64,000 bases of DNA, taken from Thermosipho ferrireducens. Lineage in GTDB: Bacteria; Thermotogota; Thermotogae; Thermotogales; Fervidobacteriaceae. Positions 44,421 through 52,050 of this stretch are shown one piece after another. The translations under genes and the position numbers were made by a program. The DNA is taken from positions 248,001-312,000 of the forward strand of contig NZ_CP071446.1 of the NCBI RefSeq assembly GCF_017358165.1. Direction: 5' to 3'. Each line of letters opens with the position of its first letter. Position 1 is the stretch's first letter. The notes under the pieces were generated by a model. It ran no database searches. It was given only the letters and a program-made list of their open reading frames with translations, and was not told where the DNA came from.

Positions 44421-44449
44421 TTGATATACAATCTATTAGTCTGTATAAT
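44421..44449 (+). promoter_or_regulatory. sigma-70 type promoter of fmdB-like gene
   Basis: TTGATA (44421-44426) and TATAAT (44444-44449), 17-base spacer; about 40 bases upstream of the ATG and its GGGAGGTG site. Confidence 0.8.
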
Positions 44450-44495
44450 ATTCATGAAGTATTGTTAAAAATAACCTGGACCGGGAGGTGAAAGC

Positions 44496-44774
44496 ATGCC
44501 AATGTACAGATATATCTGTGAAAATTGCGGCCTGGAAAAAAGAGAACTTCATAGCATGAATGAAACACCTGAAATTATTTGTGATGAATGTGGAAGTAAA
44601 ATGACAAAAGCTATAGGACGTGTAGGTATCGTTTTTAAAGGCAGTGGATTTTACATAACAGATAGTAAAAATACAGGTATAGGTAACGGTGGAAAAAATT
44701 CATCAAGTAATAATAGCAGTAGCAAAGATTCTTCTAAAGAAAGTAAATCTTCCGTTACAGCAAACTCTAAATAA
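44496..44774 (+). CDS. FmdB family zinc-ribbon protein
   Basis: A 92-residue protein with an N-terminal FmdB/CxxC zinc ribbon: MPMYRYICENCGLEKRELHS then CDECGSKMTKAIGRV, that is two CxxC pairs at about 9-12 and 35-38. The C-terminal 30 residues are low-complexity Ser/Asn/Lys. FmdB was named as a putative regulator of formamide use; the cellular role of this family is not known. A single-gene transcript with its own promoter and terminator. Confidence 0.88.
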   Translation: MPMYRYICENCGLEKRELHSMNETPEIICDECGSKMTKAIGRVGIVFKGSGFYITDSKNTGIGNGGKNSSSNNSSSKDSSKESKSSVTANSK

Positions 44775-44780
44775 TATAAA

Positions 44781-44802
44781 AGCCCCCCTTTTTAGGGGGG
44801 CT
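44781..44802. terminator. bidirectional terminator between fmdB-like and csp genes
   Basis: AGCCCCCC (44781-44788) pairs with GGGGGGCT (44795-44802). Flanked by AATAATATAAA on one side and TAATTATTT on the other, usable by both convergent genes. Confidence 0.85.
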
Positions 44803-44822
44803 TAATTATTTCCTGGTTTGAA

Positions 44823-45020
44823 TTAGAGAGGTTTTACATTTGCTGCTTGTGGACCTTTTTGGCCTTCCTGGACATCAAACTCTACCTCTTGACCTTCTTT
44901 TAATGTTTTAAAACCATCAGTCTGAATAGCACTCCAGTGAACAAATATGTCTTCTCCGTCCTCCTTGGTAATAAAACCATAACCTTTCTTTGCATCAAAC
45001 CACTTAACTGTACCTTTCAT
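44823..45020 (-). CDS. cold shock domain protein
   Basis: A 65-residue single cold-shock domain. RNP1 (KGYGFIT) and RNP2 (DIFVHWS) RNA-binding motifs are intact, and the C terminus ([12 protein letters not shown]) is standard. Acts as a nucleic acid chaperone that melts RNA secondary structure. Preceded by a strong promoter and a leader of about 45 bases with a small CCCCGCATTGGGG hairpin. Confidence 0.96.
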   Translation of the reverse strand: MKGTVKWFDAKKGYGFITKEDGEDIFVHWSAIQTDGFKTLKEGQEVEFDVQEGQKGPQAANVKPL

Positions 45021-45073
45021 GTAAAAACGCCTCCTCGTAAATCAATTTCCATCCCCAATGCGGGGTTACATTC

Positions 45074-45102
45074 AGTATACACCCATACCGAATTTTTGTC
45101 AA
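45074..45102 (-). promoter_or_regulatory. strong promoter of cold shock gene
   Basis: On the minus strand TTGACA (45102-45097) and TATACT (45079-45074) with a 17-base spacer. Confidence 0.88.
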
Positions 45103-45137
45103 ATATTTATTTAAATTGATCTCTAAACTTTTTTGAA

Positions 45138-45405
45138 ACGGCGAGGTTATCAAGGTTGGTCCCCACATTTATGTCATTCCGAGGAGCGCAGAAGGCAAGG
45201 AATCCACCGCCCATGTCATTCCGAACCTGAAGGGTGAGGAATCTTGTATTTAGCAAGATTAGCGAGAGTTAGCGAGAGTTGGCGAGGTTGGGAAAAAATA
45301 AGATCCTTCGTCGCTGACGCTTCTCAGGATGACATCTCCCTCACGTTCGTTCGGAATGACAAAAGGGAAAGATCCTTCGTCATTTCGTTCCTCTGAAAGA
45401 CAAAA
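45138..45405. repeat. mosaic intergenic repeat block R9
   Basis: GCGAGGTTATCAAGGTTGG units at the left, an A arm from GTCATTCCGAGGAGCGCAGA to AGGAATCC, the GAACCTGAAGGGTGAGGAATC hairpin variant, a four- to five-unit AGCGAGAGTT run (about 45253-45290), then inverted B arms near 45298-45335 and 45370-45400. Orientation of units is opposite to that of R5-R8. Confidence 0.86.
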
Positions 45406-45493
45406 GACTTTGTAGTCATTTAAAAATTCTAAGCAAACTCTAAGTTAATCTCCATATAATCTATGTGTAAATCAAAAACAGGGAGGTGAAACC

Positions 45494-46045
45494 ATGAAGA
45501 AAGCATCTTTGATTTTTGTATTTTTACTCACTTTTTTCACAGGAATCATTTTCGCAGATGGTCAGATGATGGGAAGTTATACTCCTCAAACTCCTCAAAA
45601 ATTTCAAAATATTCCTCTAAAAAATATTAAAATAAGTGATGAAGCAACAGTTGTTGGCACTATAAAAAATATCTTAATAGAACCAGGAACTTTAAGAAGA
45701 GTAACGCTAACTGTTGAAACCAAAGAAGGAGATGTTGAAGTTATAGTAAGACCTATATGGAAATTTTTCGACTTTAAACCGGGATTATCAGTAGAACTGA
45801 ACATAAGAGAAATAACTATAAATGACGAAACTATCAAAGTCGCATTTGGAGCAACAATAGACAATATAACTGTCAGAATACCCATAAAAGTCATTCGAGG
45901 TTTTGTAAGAGAATGGATGGAAAGATTTTACTATTACAAAAACTATAATAACAATTTATACGATTTCCCACCATGTCACCCTGAACCATATGGACCGTAC
46001 TTTATGTATAACCATCCTCCATTTATGATGCATAGAGGTTGGTAG
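45494..46045 (+). CDS. secreted protein with metal-ligand-rich tail, unknown function
   Basis: A 183-residue protein that I do not recognise. It has a signal peptide (MKKASLIFVFLLTFFTGIIF then ADG). The central part (about 45-135) is beta-rich with an OB-like look: EATVVGTIKNILIEPGTLRR, VTLTVETKEGDVEVIVRP. The tail from about 148 is dense in Tyr, Pro, His, Met and Cys (YDFPPCHPEPYGPYF, then MYNHPPFMMHRGW), which could bind copper or other metals. Preceded by GGGAGGTG and a TATAAT at 45455; followed by a strong terminator, so it is a single-gene unit. Confidence 0.75.
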   Translation: MKKASLIFVFLLTFFTGIIFADGQMMGSYTPQTPQKFQNIPLKNIKISDEATVVGTIKNILIEPGTLRRVTLTVETKEGDVEVIVRPIWKFFDFKPGLSVELNIREITINDETIKVAFGATIDNITVRIPIKVIRGFVREWMERFYYYKNYNNNLYDFPPCHPEPYGPYFMYNHPPFMMHRGW

Positions 46046-46076
46046 TCTTAAGATCTAATTTATTAATTATTTTGCA

Positions 46077-46104
46077 AAGCCCGGTTTTTTAAACCGGGCT
46101 TTTT
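46077..46104 (+). terminator. terminator after secreted protein gene
   Basis: AAGCCCGGTTT and AAACCGGGCTT form an 11-bp stem followed by TTT; the AT-rich other side may also serve the convergent nadC gene. Confidence 0.9.
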
Positions 46105-46123
46105 ATAAAACTTGCCAGTGTTT

Positions 46124-46945
46124 TTATTTTATTTCAAGGGAAAAATCTATATAACTGATTTCTGTTGTCAATTTCCCCATAGAAATTACATCGATATTAT
46201 CATCTACATACTCAAGATAATTATTCTCATTAATCCCACCTGAAACCTCTATAATTAAGTCCGAAAAACTTTGTTTTAATTTCCATGCTAAAGATTTCGC
46301 CTTTTCAGGAGAAAAATTATCAAGCATCACAATGTCTGCTCCATATTTTGCTGCAATAAACGCATCTTCTTCTTTTTCAATTTCTACCTCTATTTTTTTT
46401 GTGAATGACCCGTATTTCTTAACTTCGTCTATAGCTTCTTTAACACCGCCGTATAGTTTTATATGATTGTCTTTTATCATTATACAATCTGAAAGAGAAA
46501 ACCTATGAGTGTCTCCTCCTCCATGCATTACAGCCAACTTTTCCAGATTACCTATTCCTGGAAAAACTTTTCTTGTAGCCGCAAGCTTTGTTGTCCCACG
46601 AATTCTACTAACTAAATTGTATGTCTTTGTTGCTATGGCAGTCATTAAAGAGAATATATTAAGCATAGTTCTTTCTACAATCAATATATTGTAAGCATTA
46701 CCTGAAATTATTCCTATAGTATTCTTATTTACAAGTTCTCCATCATGAACAAAAAATTCATACTCTATCTGATACTCATCCAACAACGTTTTTATAAATT
46801 CTATTCCGGAAATTATTACATTGCTTTGTTTTAAAATTATCTCACCAGAAGCTTTTCTATCTTTTAATCCGTACGATGCTATATCAAAAAATGAACTATC
46901 CTTTTCAATCCAGTTTTTTACAAGGCGTATTTCATATTCAAACAC
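46124..46945 (-). CDS. nadC: nicotinate-nucleotide pyrophosphorylase (quinolinate phosphoribosyltransferase)
   Basis: A 273-residue enzyme that makes nicotinate mononucleotide from quinolinate and PRPP. TRKVFPGIGNLEKLAVMHGGGDTHRFSL (about 131-158) is the substrate and PRPP region, split by the TTKLAATRK element; IEVEIEKEEDA and IVMLDNFSPEKAK (about 200-225) are the metal and phosphate-binding segments. Third gene of nadX-nadA-nadC. Confidence 0.95.
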   Translation of the reverse strand: MFEYEIRLVKNWIEKDSSFFDIASYGLKDRKASGEIILKQSNVIISGIEFIKTLLDEYQIEYEFFVHDGELVNKNTIGIISGNAYNILIVERTMLNIFSLMTAIATKTYNLVSRIRGTTKLAATRKVFPGIGNLEKLAVMHGGGDTHRFSLSDCIMIKDNHIKLYGGVKEAIDEVKKYGSFTKKIEVEIEKEEDAFIAAKYGADIVMLDNFSPEKAKSLAWKLKQSFSDLIIEVSGGINENNYLEYVDDNIDVISMGKLTTEISYIDFSLEIK

Positions 46946-46948
46946 ATT

Positions 46949-47884
46949 TTATACCTCCATTAGCTTAAACATATTTAGTATTGGAATTTTTGCTTTTTCT
47001 ATAAGCCAATCTGGAAGTGTTATTTTATGTTCCTCGTTTAACAACGAAAAGTAAACGTTTTTCAAATAATTTTTCTTCATATTGTTGCATATAGCATCTT
47101 CTTTTAGTGGATAAAACTTTTTATCTTTAAAAGTTTTTGAAAGTTTATGAATCATTCCAATCTCAGTACCAACCACATATTCATCTGCTTCTTCAAATTC
47201 TGGAAATTTCATCATTTGACCTGTACTTCCCGTATAGTCACACAATGAGCGAATCTCTTCAGGTGCCTCTGGATGAATCATTATCTTCGCATCTGGGTAT
47301 TTCTCTCTTGCTTTTTTTACATCTTCTACTGAAAATCTGTTGTGTACATAACAATAACCTGTCTCTCCTGGTATAACCACTACCTTTTTTCCTGTTTTTT
47401 CAGCTACAAACCTACCCAGATTTTTGTCAGGCCCAAATAATATGGTATCAGAATCAATTTTATTAACTATTTCAACGGCGTTTGAGGAAGTGCATGTATA
47501 ATCTGCTAACGCTTTGCATTCGGCTGTACTATTAACGTACAATACCACGGGAGCATCTGGATATTTATCTTTATATTCTTTGATTATTTCTGGTGTTAAT
47601 GAATTTGCCATTGGACAGGTTGAATTTTTCGTCGGTACTATTATATTTTTTTCGGGATTTAAGATTTTTAAAGTTTCAGCCATAAAATCCACTCCCAAAA
47701 ACAGGATATTATCGTTGTTTATTTTCGTGGCCCACTTAGCAATCTGTAAAGAATCCCCTGTAAAATCCGAGATATCCTGTAATTCTGGTATTATATAATT
47801 ATGAGCTAAAATCATGTAGTTTTTATCATTTTTTAAGGTTAAAATCTCTTCTATTAAACGTTTATAGTTGTCTGGTTGTCTCAT
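46949..47884 (-). CDS. nadA: quinolinate synthase
   Basis: A 311-residue 4Fe-4S enzyme condensing iminoaspartate with dihydroxyacetone phosphate. The three cluster cysteines are visible in [18 protein letters not shown] and [10 protein letters not shown]. The pseudo-threefold repeats with SLQIAKWA and [11 protein letters not shown] are typical. It is placed between nadX and nadC with gaps of 3 bases on both sides. Confidence 0.96.
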   Translation of the reverse strand: MRQPDNYKRLIEEILTLKNDKNYMILAHNYIIPELQDISDFTGDSLQIAKWATKINNDNILFLGVDFMAETLKILNPEKNIIVPTKNSTCPMANSLTPEIIKEYKDKYPDAPVVLYVNSTAECKALADYTCTSSNAVEIVNKIDSDTILFGPDKNLGRFVAEKTGKKVVVIPGETGYCYVHNRFSVEDVKKAREKYPDAKIMIHPEAPEEIRSLCDYTGSTGQMMKFPEFEEADEYVVGTEIGMIHKLSKTFKDKKFYPLKEDAICNNMKKNYLKNVYFSLLNEEHKITLPDWLIEKAKIPILNMFKLMEV

Positions 47885-47887
47885 TTT

Positions 47888-48652
47888 TTAACCCCCTATT
47901 TTAAATTTAATGTTTTGTCTTTTTATAATTCGAACAATAGATAAAGGAGCTAAATAGCTTGTTTTTGGATTTTCCGATGGATAGTTTTCAAATTCGAGTT
48001 TGTAATTACCAACTTTTGATTCTATTTTGATTATATGTTTGTTTCTTTCTATCAATGGATCTGCCACTATTTTCACTTGCACTTTATTAAAATCTCTTAC
48101 CGCTAATGATAACGTAACAGCAACATTAACGTTTCTGGGGAAAACTTTAATAGCTTCTGTGGAGCTTCCATCAAATACTACTGTTTCATCCTTTACATTC
48201 AACCCTAAACTTTCAGGTCTTTTTTTTGTTATCAACGTAATGTTATATACCTTATCATATATAGCCTCAATTAAATCAAGCCCTCCTATAGCTCCAGTGG
48301 CTATGTAAACTTTACTATTTGAACTTTTCAATTCATTCATGAAAGAAATTCTGAAATTTTCATCTGCAAAAGCTCCTGTACTCAACACTATTAAGTTTTT
48401 ATCCGATTTTAAGATTTCTATACCATATTCACATAACGCCTCTATTGAGGCAACTTCTACAACATAATCAACATTGAGTTGTCTTAATTCTTCTATCTCT
48501 TTGTATTCAATATAAACAGCGTCAAATCTTTCCTGCAGTTTTTTAATCTGGTTAAGATTTTTATCATAAAAATATGCCTTCTCTATTATTCCACGAAGTT
48601 CTTCTAAAATGATACTCGCAGAATTTCCCGCTCCCAGAAAAAATATTCGCAT
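47888..48652 (-). CDS. nadX: L-aspartate dehydrogenase
   Basis: A 254-residue NAD(P)-dependent enzyme that oxidises aspartate to iminoaspartate, replacing NadB, as known from Thermotoga maritima. The Rossmann motif is FLGAGNSASIILEEL (4-18); the SSKVYIATGAIGGLDLIEAI segment (about 105-125) and the VNVAVTLSLAVRDF segment match the family. I start at the ATG at 48652, which has GGAGGGAGATT in front; an upstream 32-codon in-frame extension covers the promoter and is rejected. Confidence 0.93.
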   Translation of the reverse strand: MRIFFLGAGNSASIILEELRGIIEKAYFYDKNLNQIKKLQERFDAVYIEYKEIEELRQLNVDYVVEVASIEALCEYGIEILKSDKNLIVLSTGAFADENFRISFMNELKSSNSKVYIATGAIGGLDLIEAIYDKVYNITLITKKRPESLGLNVKDETVVFDGSSTEAIKVFPRNVNVAVTLSLAVRDFNKVQVKIVADPLIERNKHIIKIESKVGNYKLEFENYPSENPKTSYLAPLSIVRIIKRQNIKFKIGG

Positions 48653-48682
48653 AATCTCCCTCCGCTTTTTAATCTTTACACT

Positions 48683-48711
48683 ATTATACAGCAAATGTAA
48701 AATACAGTCAA
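48683..48711 (-). promoter_or_regulatory. promoter of nadX-nadA-nadC operon
   Basis: On the minus strand TTGACT (48711-48706) and TATAAT (48688-48683) with a 17-base spacer, about 30 bases upstream of the nadX ATG. No clear NAD-repressor palindrome recognised. Confidence 0.88.
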
Positions 48712-48786
48712 TCGAACAGGACAAGGCGCGGAATAAATTAAGTAACAAAAAATTAACTATTTCTTAATTATCTGTGTGCGTTGCCA

Positions 48787-48795
48787 TGTTATAAT
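48787..48795 (+). promoter_or_regulatory. extended -10 promoter of the leader-ABC operon
   Basis: TGTTATAAT, that is TG-N-TATAAT, with TATAAT at 48790-48795. Divergent from the nad promoter. It would start transcription near 48802, placing the leader ORF about 40 bases from the 5' end. Confidence 0.65.
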
Positions 48796-48833
48796 GATTT
48801 CCAAGAATTTCCGAAAAATTTTTTTGAAAAGGA

Positions 48834-48986
48834 GGCGAGGCAGATGTTTAGATTTGGGTTTAGAACACAGGTAAGTGGAATATCTTTACGCTATTGCTCT
48901 GCTTCGCCGGAGGTTAGGTTTGCGAACAATCTGTGATTTAATCGTAAAAAATGCAAGCCGTGGCGAAGCGCCACGGCTTTTTTTTT
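48834..48986 (+). promoter_or_regulatory. transcription attenuator with mutually exclusive 1:2, 2:3 and 3:4 pairings
   Basis: Segment 1, GGCGAGGCAGA (48834-48844), can pair along its full 11 bases (one G-U) with segment 2, TCTGCTTCGCC (48898-48908). Segment 2 (GCTTCGCC part) can instead pair perfectly with segment 3, GGCGAAGC (48962-48969). Segment 3 lies in the terminator hairpin GCCGTGGCG/CGCCACGGC (48957-48965 and 48969-48977), followed by nine T. Segment 1 overlaps the leader ORF ribosome site and segment 2 lies in codons 19-22 of that ORF. A ribosome stalled early in the leader would favour 2:3 (antiterminator, ABC genes on); a free run to the stop codon or no translation favours the terminator. 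Confidence 0.8.
48844..48936 (+). CDS. 30-residue leader peptide of ABC exporter operon
   Basis: An ORF of 30 codons that begins MFRFGFRTQVSGISLRYC and ends FANNL before TGA at 48934-48936. It has a near-perfect AAGGAGG ribosome site 8 bases ahead. The start is Phe- and Arg-rich (F2, R3, F4, F6, R7). Its position inside the four-segment attenuator shows it is read as a sensor. Early Arg-x-Arg-like elements are known to promote drug-dependent ribosome stalling in some resistance leaders, while repeated Phe codons are typical of amino acid sensing; the sequence does not decide between them. Confidence 0.75.
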   Translation: MFRFGFRTQVSGISLRYCSASPEVRFANNL

Positions 48987-49024
48987 AGCCAGAATGAAAC
49001 TTTGAGAACAGAGGGGGTATTAAC

Positions 49025-49813
49025 ATGAAAGCATTAGAAGTTTACAAAGTCAGTAAATATTTTAATAAGGGAAAGAAAAGAAAAGAACTCATTAGAGCAG
49101 TTGACAGCATTAGTTTCGAAGTTTACGAAAAAGAGATATTTGGAATATTAGGTCCAAACGGTTCTGGAAAATCCACGCTTATTAGAATGATTTCAACATT
49201 ATTAATTCCGGATGAGGGAACTATAAAAGTATTTGGATACGATGTAATTAAAGATGCCTTTAAAATTAGAAATATAATAAATCGCGTATCAGTAGAAGCA
49301 AGTTTTTTTAAAAAGCTCTCTGCAAAAGAAAATCTTTTATTTGCAGCTGGATTATATGGGTTAAGTAGAAAAAGGGCATTTAAAAAAGTATTAGAACTAA
49401 GCCAAAAAGTAAATCTACCTCATAATAGATTAAATGAACCTCTGGAAGACTTTTCCAGGGGAATGCAGCAGAAAGTGGCAATTGCCAGGGCGTTTTTAAC
49501 ATCTCCAAAATTGTTGCTTTTGGATGAGCCTACAACAGGTCTGGATCCAAGAGCAAAAAAAGAAGTTCAAGAACTTATAGTAAACGCAAGAAAAGAAGGA
49601 ACTACTATTCTTTTAACAACACATGATATGTTAGAAGCTGAAAAACTCTGTGATAGAGTTGCAATTATCCACAAGGGAAAAATAATTGTTATAGGAACTC
49701 CTGAAGAGTTAAAACGTTCTGTAAACCCACATTCTAAAAACGTTACACTTGAAGATGTTTTCATGTTTTACACCGGTGAGACTTTTGAAGAGGAATTTCA
49801 GGAGGTGAGCTAA
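49025..49813 (+). CDS. ABC-2 type exporter ATP-binding protein
   Basis: A 262-residue ATPase with Walker A GPNGSGKST (about 44-52), signature FSRGMQQKV (about 144-152), Walker B LLLLDEPTTGLD and switch His in TTHDM. The GTPEELKRS ending is typical of DrrA/CcmA-like exporters of drugs, polyketides or lipids. It lies 38 bases beyond the attenuator terminator and is preceded by AGAGGGGG. Its stop codon is one base before the permease gene; the two form one exporter. Confidence 0.93.
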   Translation: MKALEVYKVSKYFNKGKKRKELIRAVDSISFEVYEKEIFGILGPNGSGKSTLIRMISTLLIPDEGTIKVFGYDVIKDAFKIRNIINRVSVEASFFKKLSAKENLLFAAGLYGLSRKRAFKKVLELSQKVNLPHNRLNEPLEDFSRGMQQKVAIARAFLTSPKLLLLDEPTTGLDPRAKKEVQELIVNARKEGTTILLTTHDMLEAEKLCDRVAIIHKGKIIVIGTPEELKRSVNPHSKNVTLEDVFMFYTGETFEEEFQEVS

Positions 49814-49814
49814 T

Positions 49815-50639
49815 ATGGAACTTGTCATAAAAGAACTAAGAGCTTGCTGGGCTTTTATAGAAAGAAATTTCAACCTTATAAAAAGATATTGGAAATGGGA
49901 ACTTGTCTTTTTTGTATATACAATAGCTAACTCAGTGACCATGGGATTTATTGGTAAAGGCATTGAAAGTTTCGGCGGACAAAAAGTAAATATTGATTAT
50001 CTAATATTATACATGCTTTTAGGTTCTATTCTGTGGGGGTATCTTTCCATAATCTTCGCAATAGTAGCGGAAACAGTCGCGTGGGAAAGATGGGAAGAAA
50101 CAATTGAATATACATTTATGGCCCCGGTTTCACGGGTTACTCATCTTTTAAGTGTGTGTATATTTAGTATCTTGTATGGAATTTTGAGAAGCGGGTTAAT
50201 ATTATTTGTAGTTTCATGGTTCTTTGACCTTGATCTGTCAAATGCAAACATCGCATCAGCTGGTATAGTTCTTGTAACCGCGAGCCTTTCTTTCATAGGA
50301 CTTGGAATCGTGGCAGCTGTATTACCGTTGATTTCACCTGAGAAAGGCGTTCATGTGGTGCACATTTTCCAATCTTTACTTCTTATGTTTTCAGGAGTGT
50401 ATTATGAGATAGATGTTCTGCCGACCTGGATGCAGAAAATCGGGCGTTTTTCCCCTGCAACTTATGCTTTAAAGGGAATGAGACAGGCAATTTTAAAAGG
50501 CCAAGAAGTCAAAGAGTTATTACCTCAGCTTTCAGCGCTTGCATGGATGGGATTGATTCTTTTACCATTGGGTATCTTAATTTTTTCAAAGGTTGAAGCA
50601 TACGCTAAAAGAAAAGGACTTTTAAAAAGAAACGGATAA
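49815..50639 (+). CDS. ABC-2 type exporter permease
   Basis: A 274-residue membrane protein with six hydrophobic segments. The ABC-2 signature GVYYEIDVLPTWMQKIGRFSP then ATYALKGMRQAIL (about 190-225) is clear, preceded by a conserved EKGVHVVHIFQSLL helix. Substrate unknown; drug or lipid export is most frequent. The control by a translated leader suggests that an inhibitor of translation or an amino acid signal governs it. Preceded by TCAGGAGGTGAGC. Confidence 0.9.
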   Translation: MELVIKELRACWAFIERNFNLIKRYWKWELVFFVYTIANSVTMGFIGKGIESFGGQKVNIDYLILYMLLGSILWGYLSIIFAIVAETVAWERWEETIEYTFMAPVSRVTHLLSVCIFSILYGILRSGLILFVVSWFFDLDLSNANIASAGIVLVTASLSFIGLGIVAAVLPLISPEKGVHVVHIFQSLLLMFSGVYYEIDVLPTWMQKIGRFSPATYALKGMRQAILKGQEVKELLPQLSALAWMGLILLPLGILIFSKVEAYAKRKGLLKRNG

Positions 50640-50644
50640 TTCAG

Positions 50645-50680
50645 AAAAAAGGTAGCCGCATGGATCTGGCTGCCTTTTTT
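50645..50680 (+). terminator. terminator after ABC-2 exporter
   Basis: AAAAAAGGTAGCC pairs with GGCTGCCTTTTTT (one wobble), a 13-bp stem ending in the T run. Confidence 0.9.
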
Positions 50681-50761
50681 ATTTAACACACATAACCCTA
50701 ATAACGTAATTTCAAGCAATTTCATTCATCTTGTGATATAAAAATAAATTTGAAGTTTAAT

Positions 50762-50791
50762 TTGTTTATCCCATATAAAAAGTGCTATAAT
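50762..50791 (+). promoter_or_regulatory. promoter of CsgG-like/LPP20 operon
   Basis: TTGTTT (50762-50767) and TATAAT (50786-50791), 18-base spacer; 25 bases from -10 to ATG with AAGGAGGTGA between. Confidence 0.65.
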
Positions 50792-50815
50792 ACTTTCATC
50801 AAGGAGGTGACACTT

Positions 50816-52030
50816 ATGAAAAGATTATTTCTTCTTTTAATATTGTTGTTAAGCCTTACAACAATTTTTAGTGCTGGAAGGGGTATATCAATTTCAGAAA
50901 AAATTGGAATAGTGATACTGCCGGCTAAAGTAAGTGGCGGGTGGAATATAAGTGATGCAGACCATCTTATCTCAATTCTTGAAGAAAAAGCTCTTGAGCT
51001 TCAACGCTTTAAAGTGTTTTCGAGAAATGACATTGAAACGATAATCAAAGAAAGAAATTTAGGTGATCTTGGCATAACAGAAAATGCATTACAAGCCAGT
51101 AAATTAGCTGGAGCAAGATACGCCATTCTCCTTACACTTACAAGTTTATCAGCACAGTACAGCGAAAGCAGTTACGGTTATCTTGGAAGCGCAAGATTAT
51201 CACTTAAACTATACGATTTAAAGAATGGGGAATTGTTAGCCGCGAAAAGTTTTGAAAAAAGTACCTTCTTTGGAGAAGAAACTTACGAACAGGCCATAAA
51301 CGCCGTCATAACCATATTGGCTGATGATATATGGTTAACTTTGAGAGAATTTTTCAAACTTGAAGCTTATGTAATTAAAGTAGAAAATGGAAAGGTGTAT
51401 CTTGGAGGTATTGATCCAAAAATTATTAAAAAAGGATTTATATTCAAAGTAGAAACTGAAGATGGGAACGTTGGTTTTATAGAAATACTCGGATATAACA
51501 AAAGGACCAACGCAGTAATGGGAAAATTCATGTATGGAGCGATGCCACAGGAGTATGATCCTGCGACAGAATACCCAGTTTCACCTTATATAGCAAGTAT
51601 AGGAATAGGCCTATACTCTGGAAAAGTTTCATTAAATATGGTTGGTTGGAGCACTTCACAAAAAATTTACTTGAACACAGGAATAATAATGGCCAATTTC
51701 ACAAACTATATACCAATGCAAATTACTGCTGGTATCAAGCAAAGTCTTTTAAAATTGGGAAGAATCGAAACAAGCGTTGTGGGAGGCGTTCATCTGCTCT
51801 CCTTATATGATATGAGTGAAACATCGACAGAACCTTTCCTTCCAACTTTCGGACTTGCAGGTGGTGTTCATATTTCATACGACTTTGAACCAAAGAGTAA
51901 ACTTTTTGCTGAAGTCTTATATACTATGACGTTTCCTGATTCATTTACTCAATATATTCTAACCTATATTTTTGGAATAGATCAAACAAGTTTTATGCAA
52001 ATAACAGCTGGATATGCTTTTTCTTTTTAA
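50816..52030 (+). CDS. CsgG-like domain protein with predicted outer-membrane beta-barrel
   Basis: A 404-residue protein. Signal peptide MKRLFLLLILLLSLTTIFS with no lipobox. Residues about 25-185 resemble CsgG/FlgT-M (EKIGIVILPAKVSGGWNISD, then ALELQRFKVFSRNDIETIIK and AGARYAILLTL). About 187-240 is a small FlgT-C-like barrel (VENGKVYLGGIDPKIIKKGF). From about 255 to the end, alternating amphipathic strands close with ITAGYAFSF, an aromatic C terminus as in outer-membrane barrels. I infer an envelope-anchored assembly or secretion factor. The start is the ATG at 50816, after AAGGAGGTGA. Co-transcribed with the LPP20 lipoprotein. Confidence 0.8.
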   Translation: MKRLFLLLILLLSLTTIFSAGRGISISEKIGIVILPAKVSGGWNISDADHLISILEEKALELQRFKVFSRNDIETIIKERNLGDLGITENALQASKLAGARYAILLTLTSLSAQYSESSYGYLGSARLSLKLYDLKNGELLAAKSFEKSTFFGEETYEQAINAVITILADDIWLTLREFFKLEAYVIKVENGKVYLGGIDPKIIKKGFIFKVETEDGNVGFIEILGYNKRTNAVMGKFMYGAMPQEYDPATEYPVSPYIASIGIGLYSGKVSLNMVGWSTSQKIYLNTGIIMANFTNYIPMQITAGIKQSLLKLGRIETSVVGGVHLLSLYDMSETSTEPFLPTFGLAGGVHISYDFEPKSKLFAEVLYTMTFPDSFTQYILTYIFGIDQTSFMQITAGYAFSF

Positions 52031-52050
52031 AAGGATAGGGGTGAGTGGTT

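Noticed and set aside
48653-48748. N-terminal extension of L-aspartate dehydrogenase
   Set aside because: The extension covers the promoter; the family starts at the Rossmann strand, which begins right at the ATG at 48652 with a strong ribosome site.
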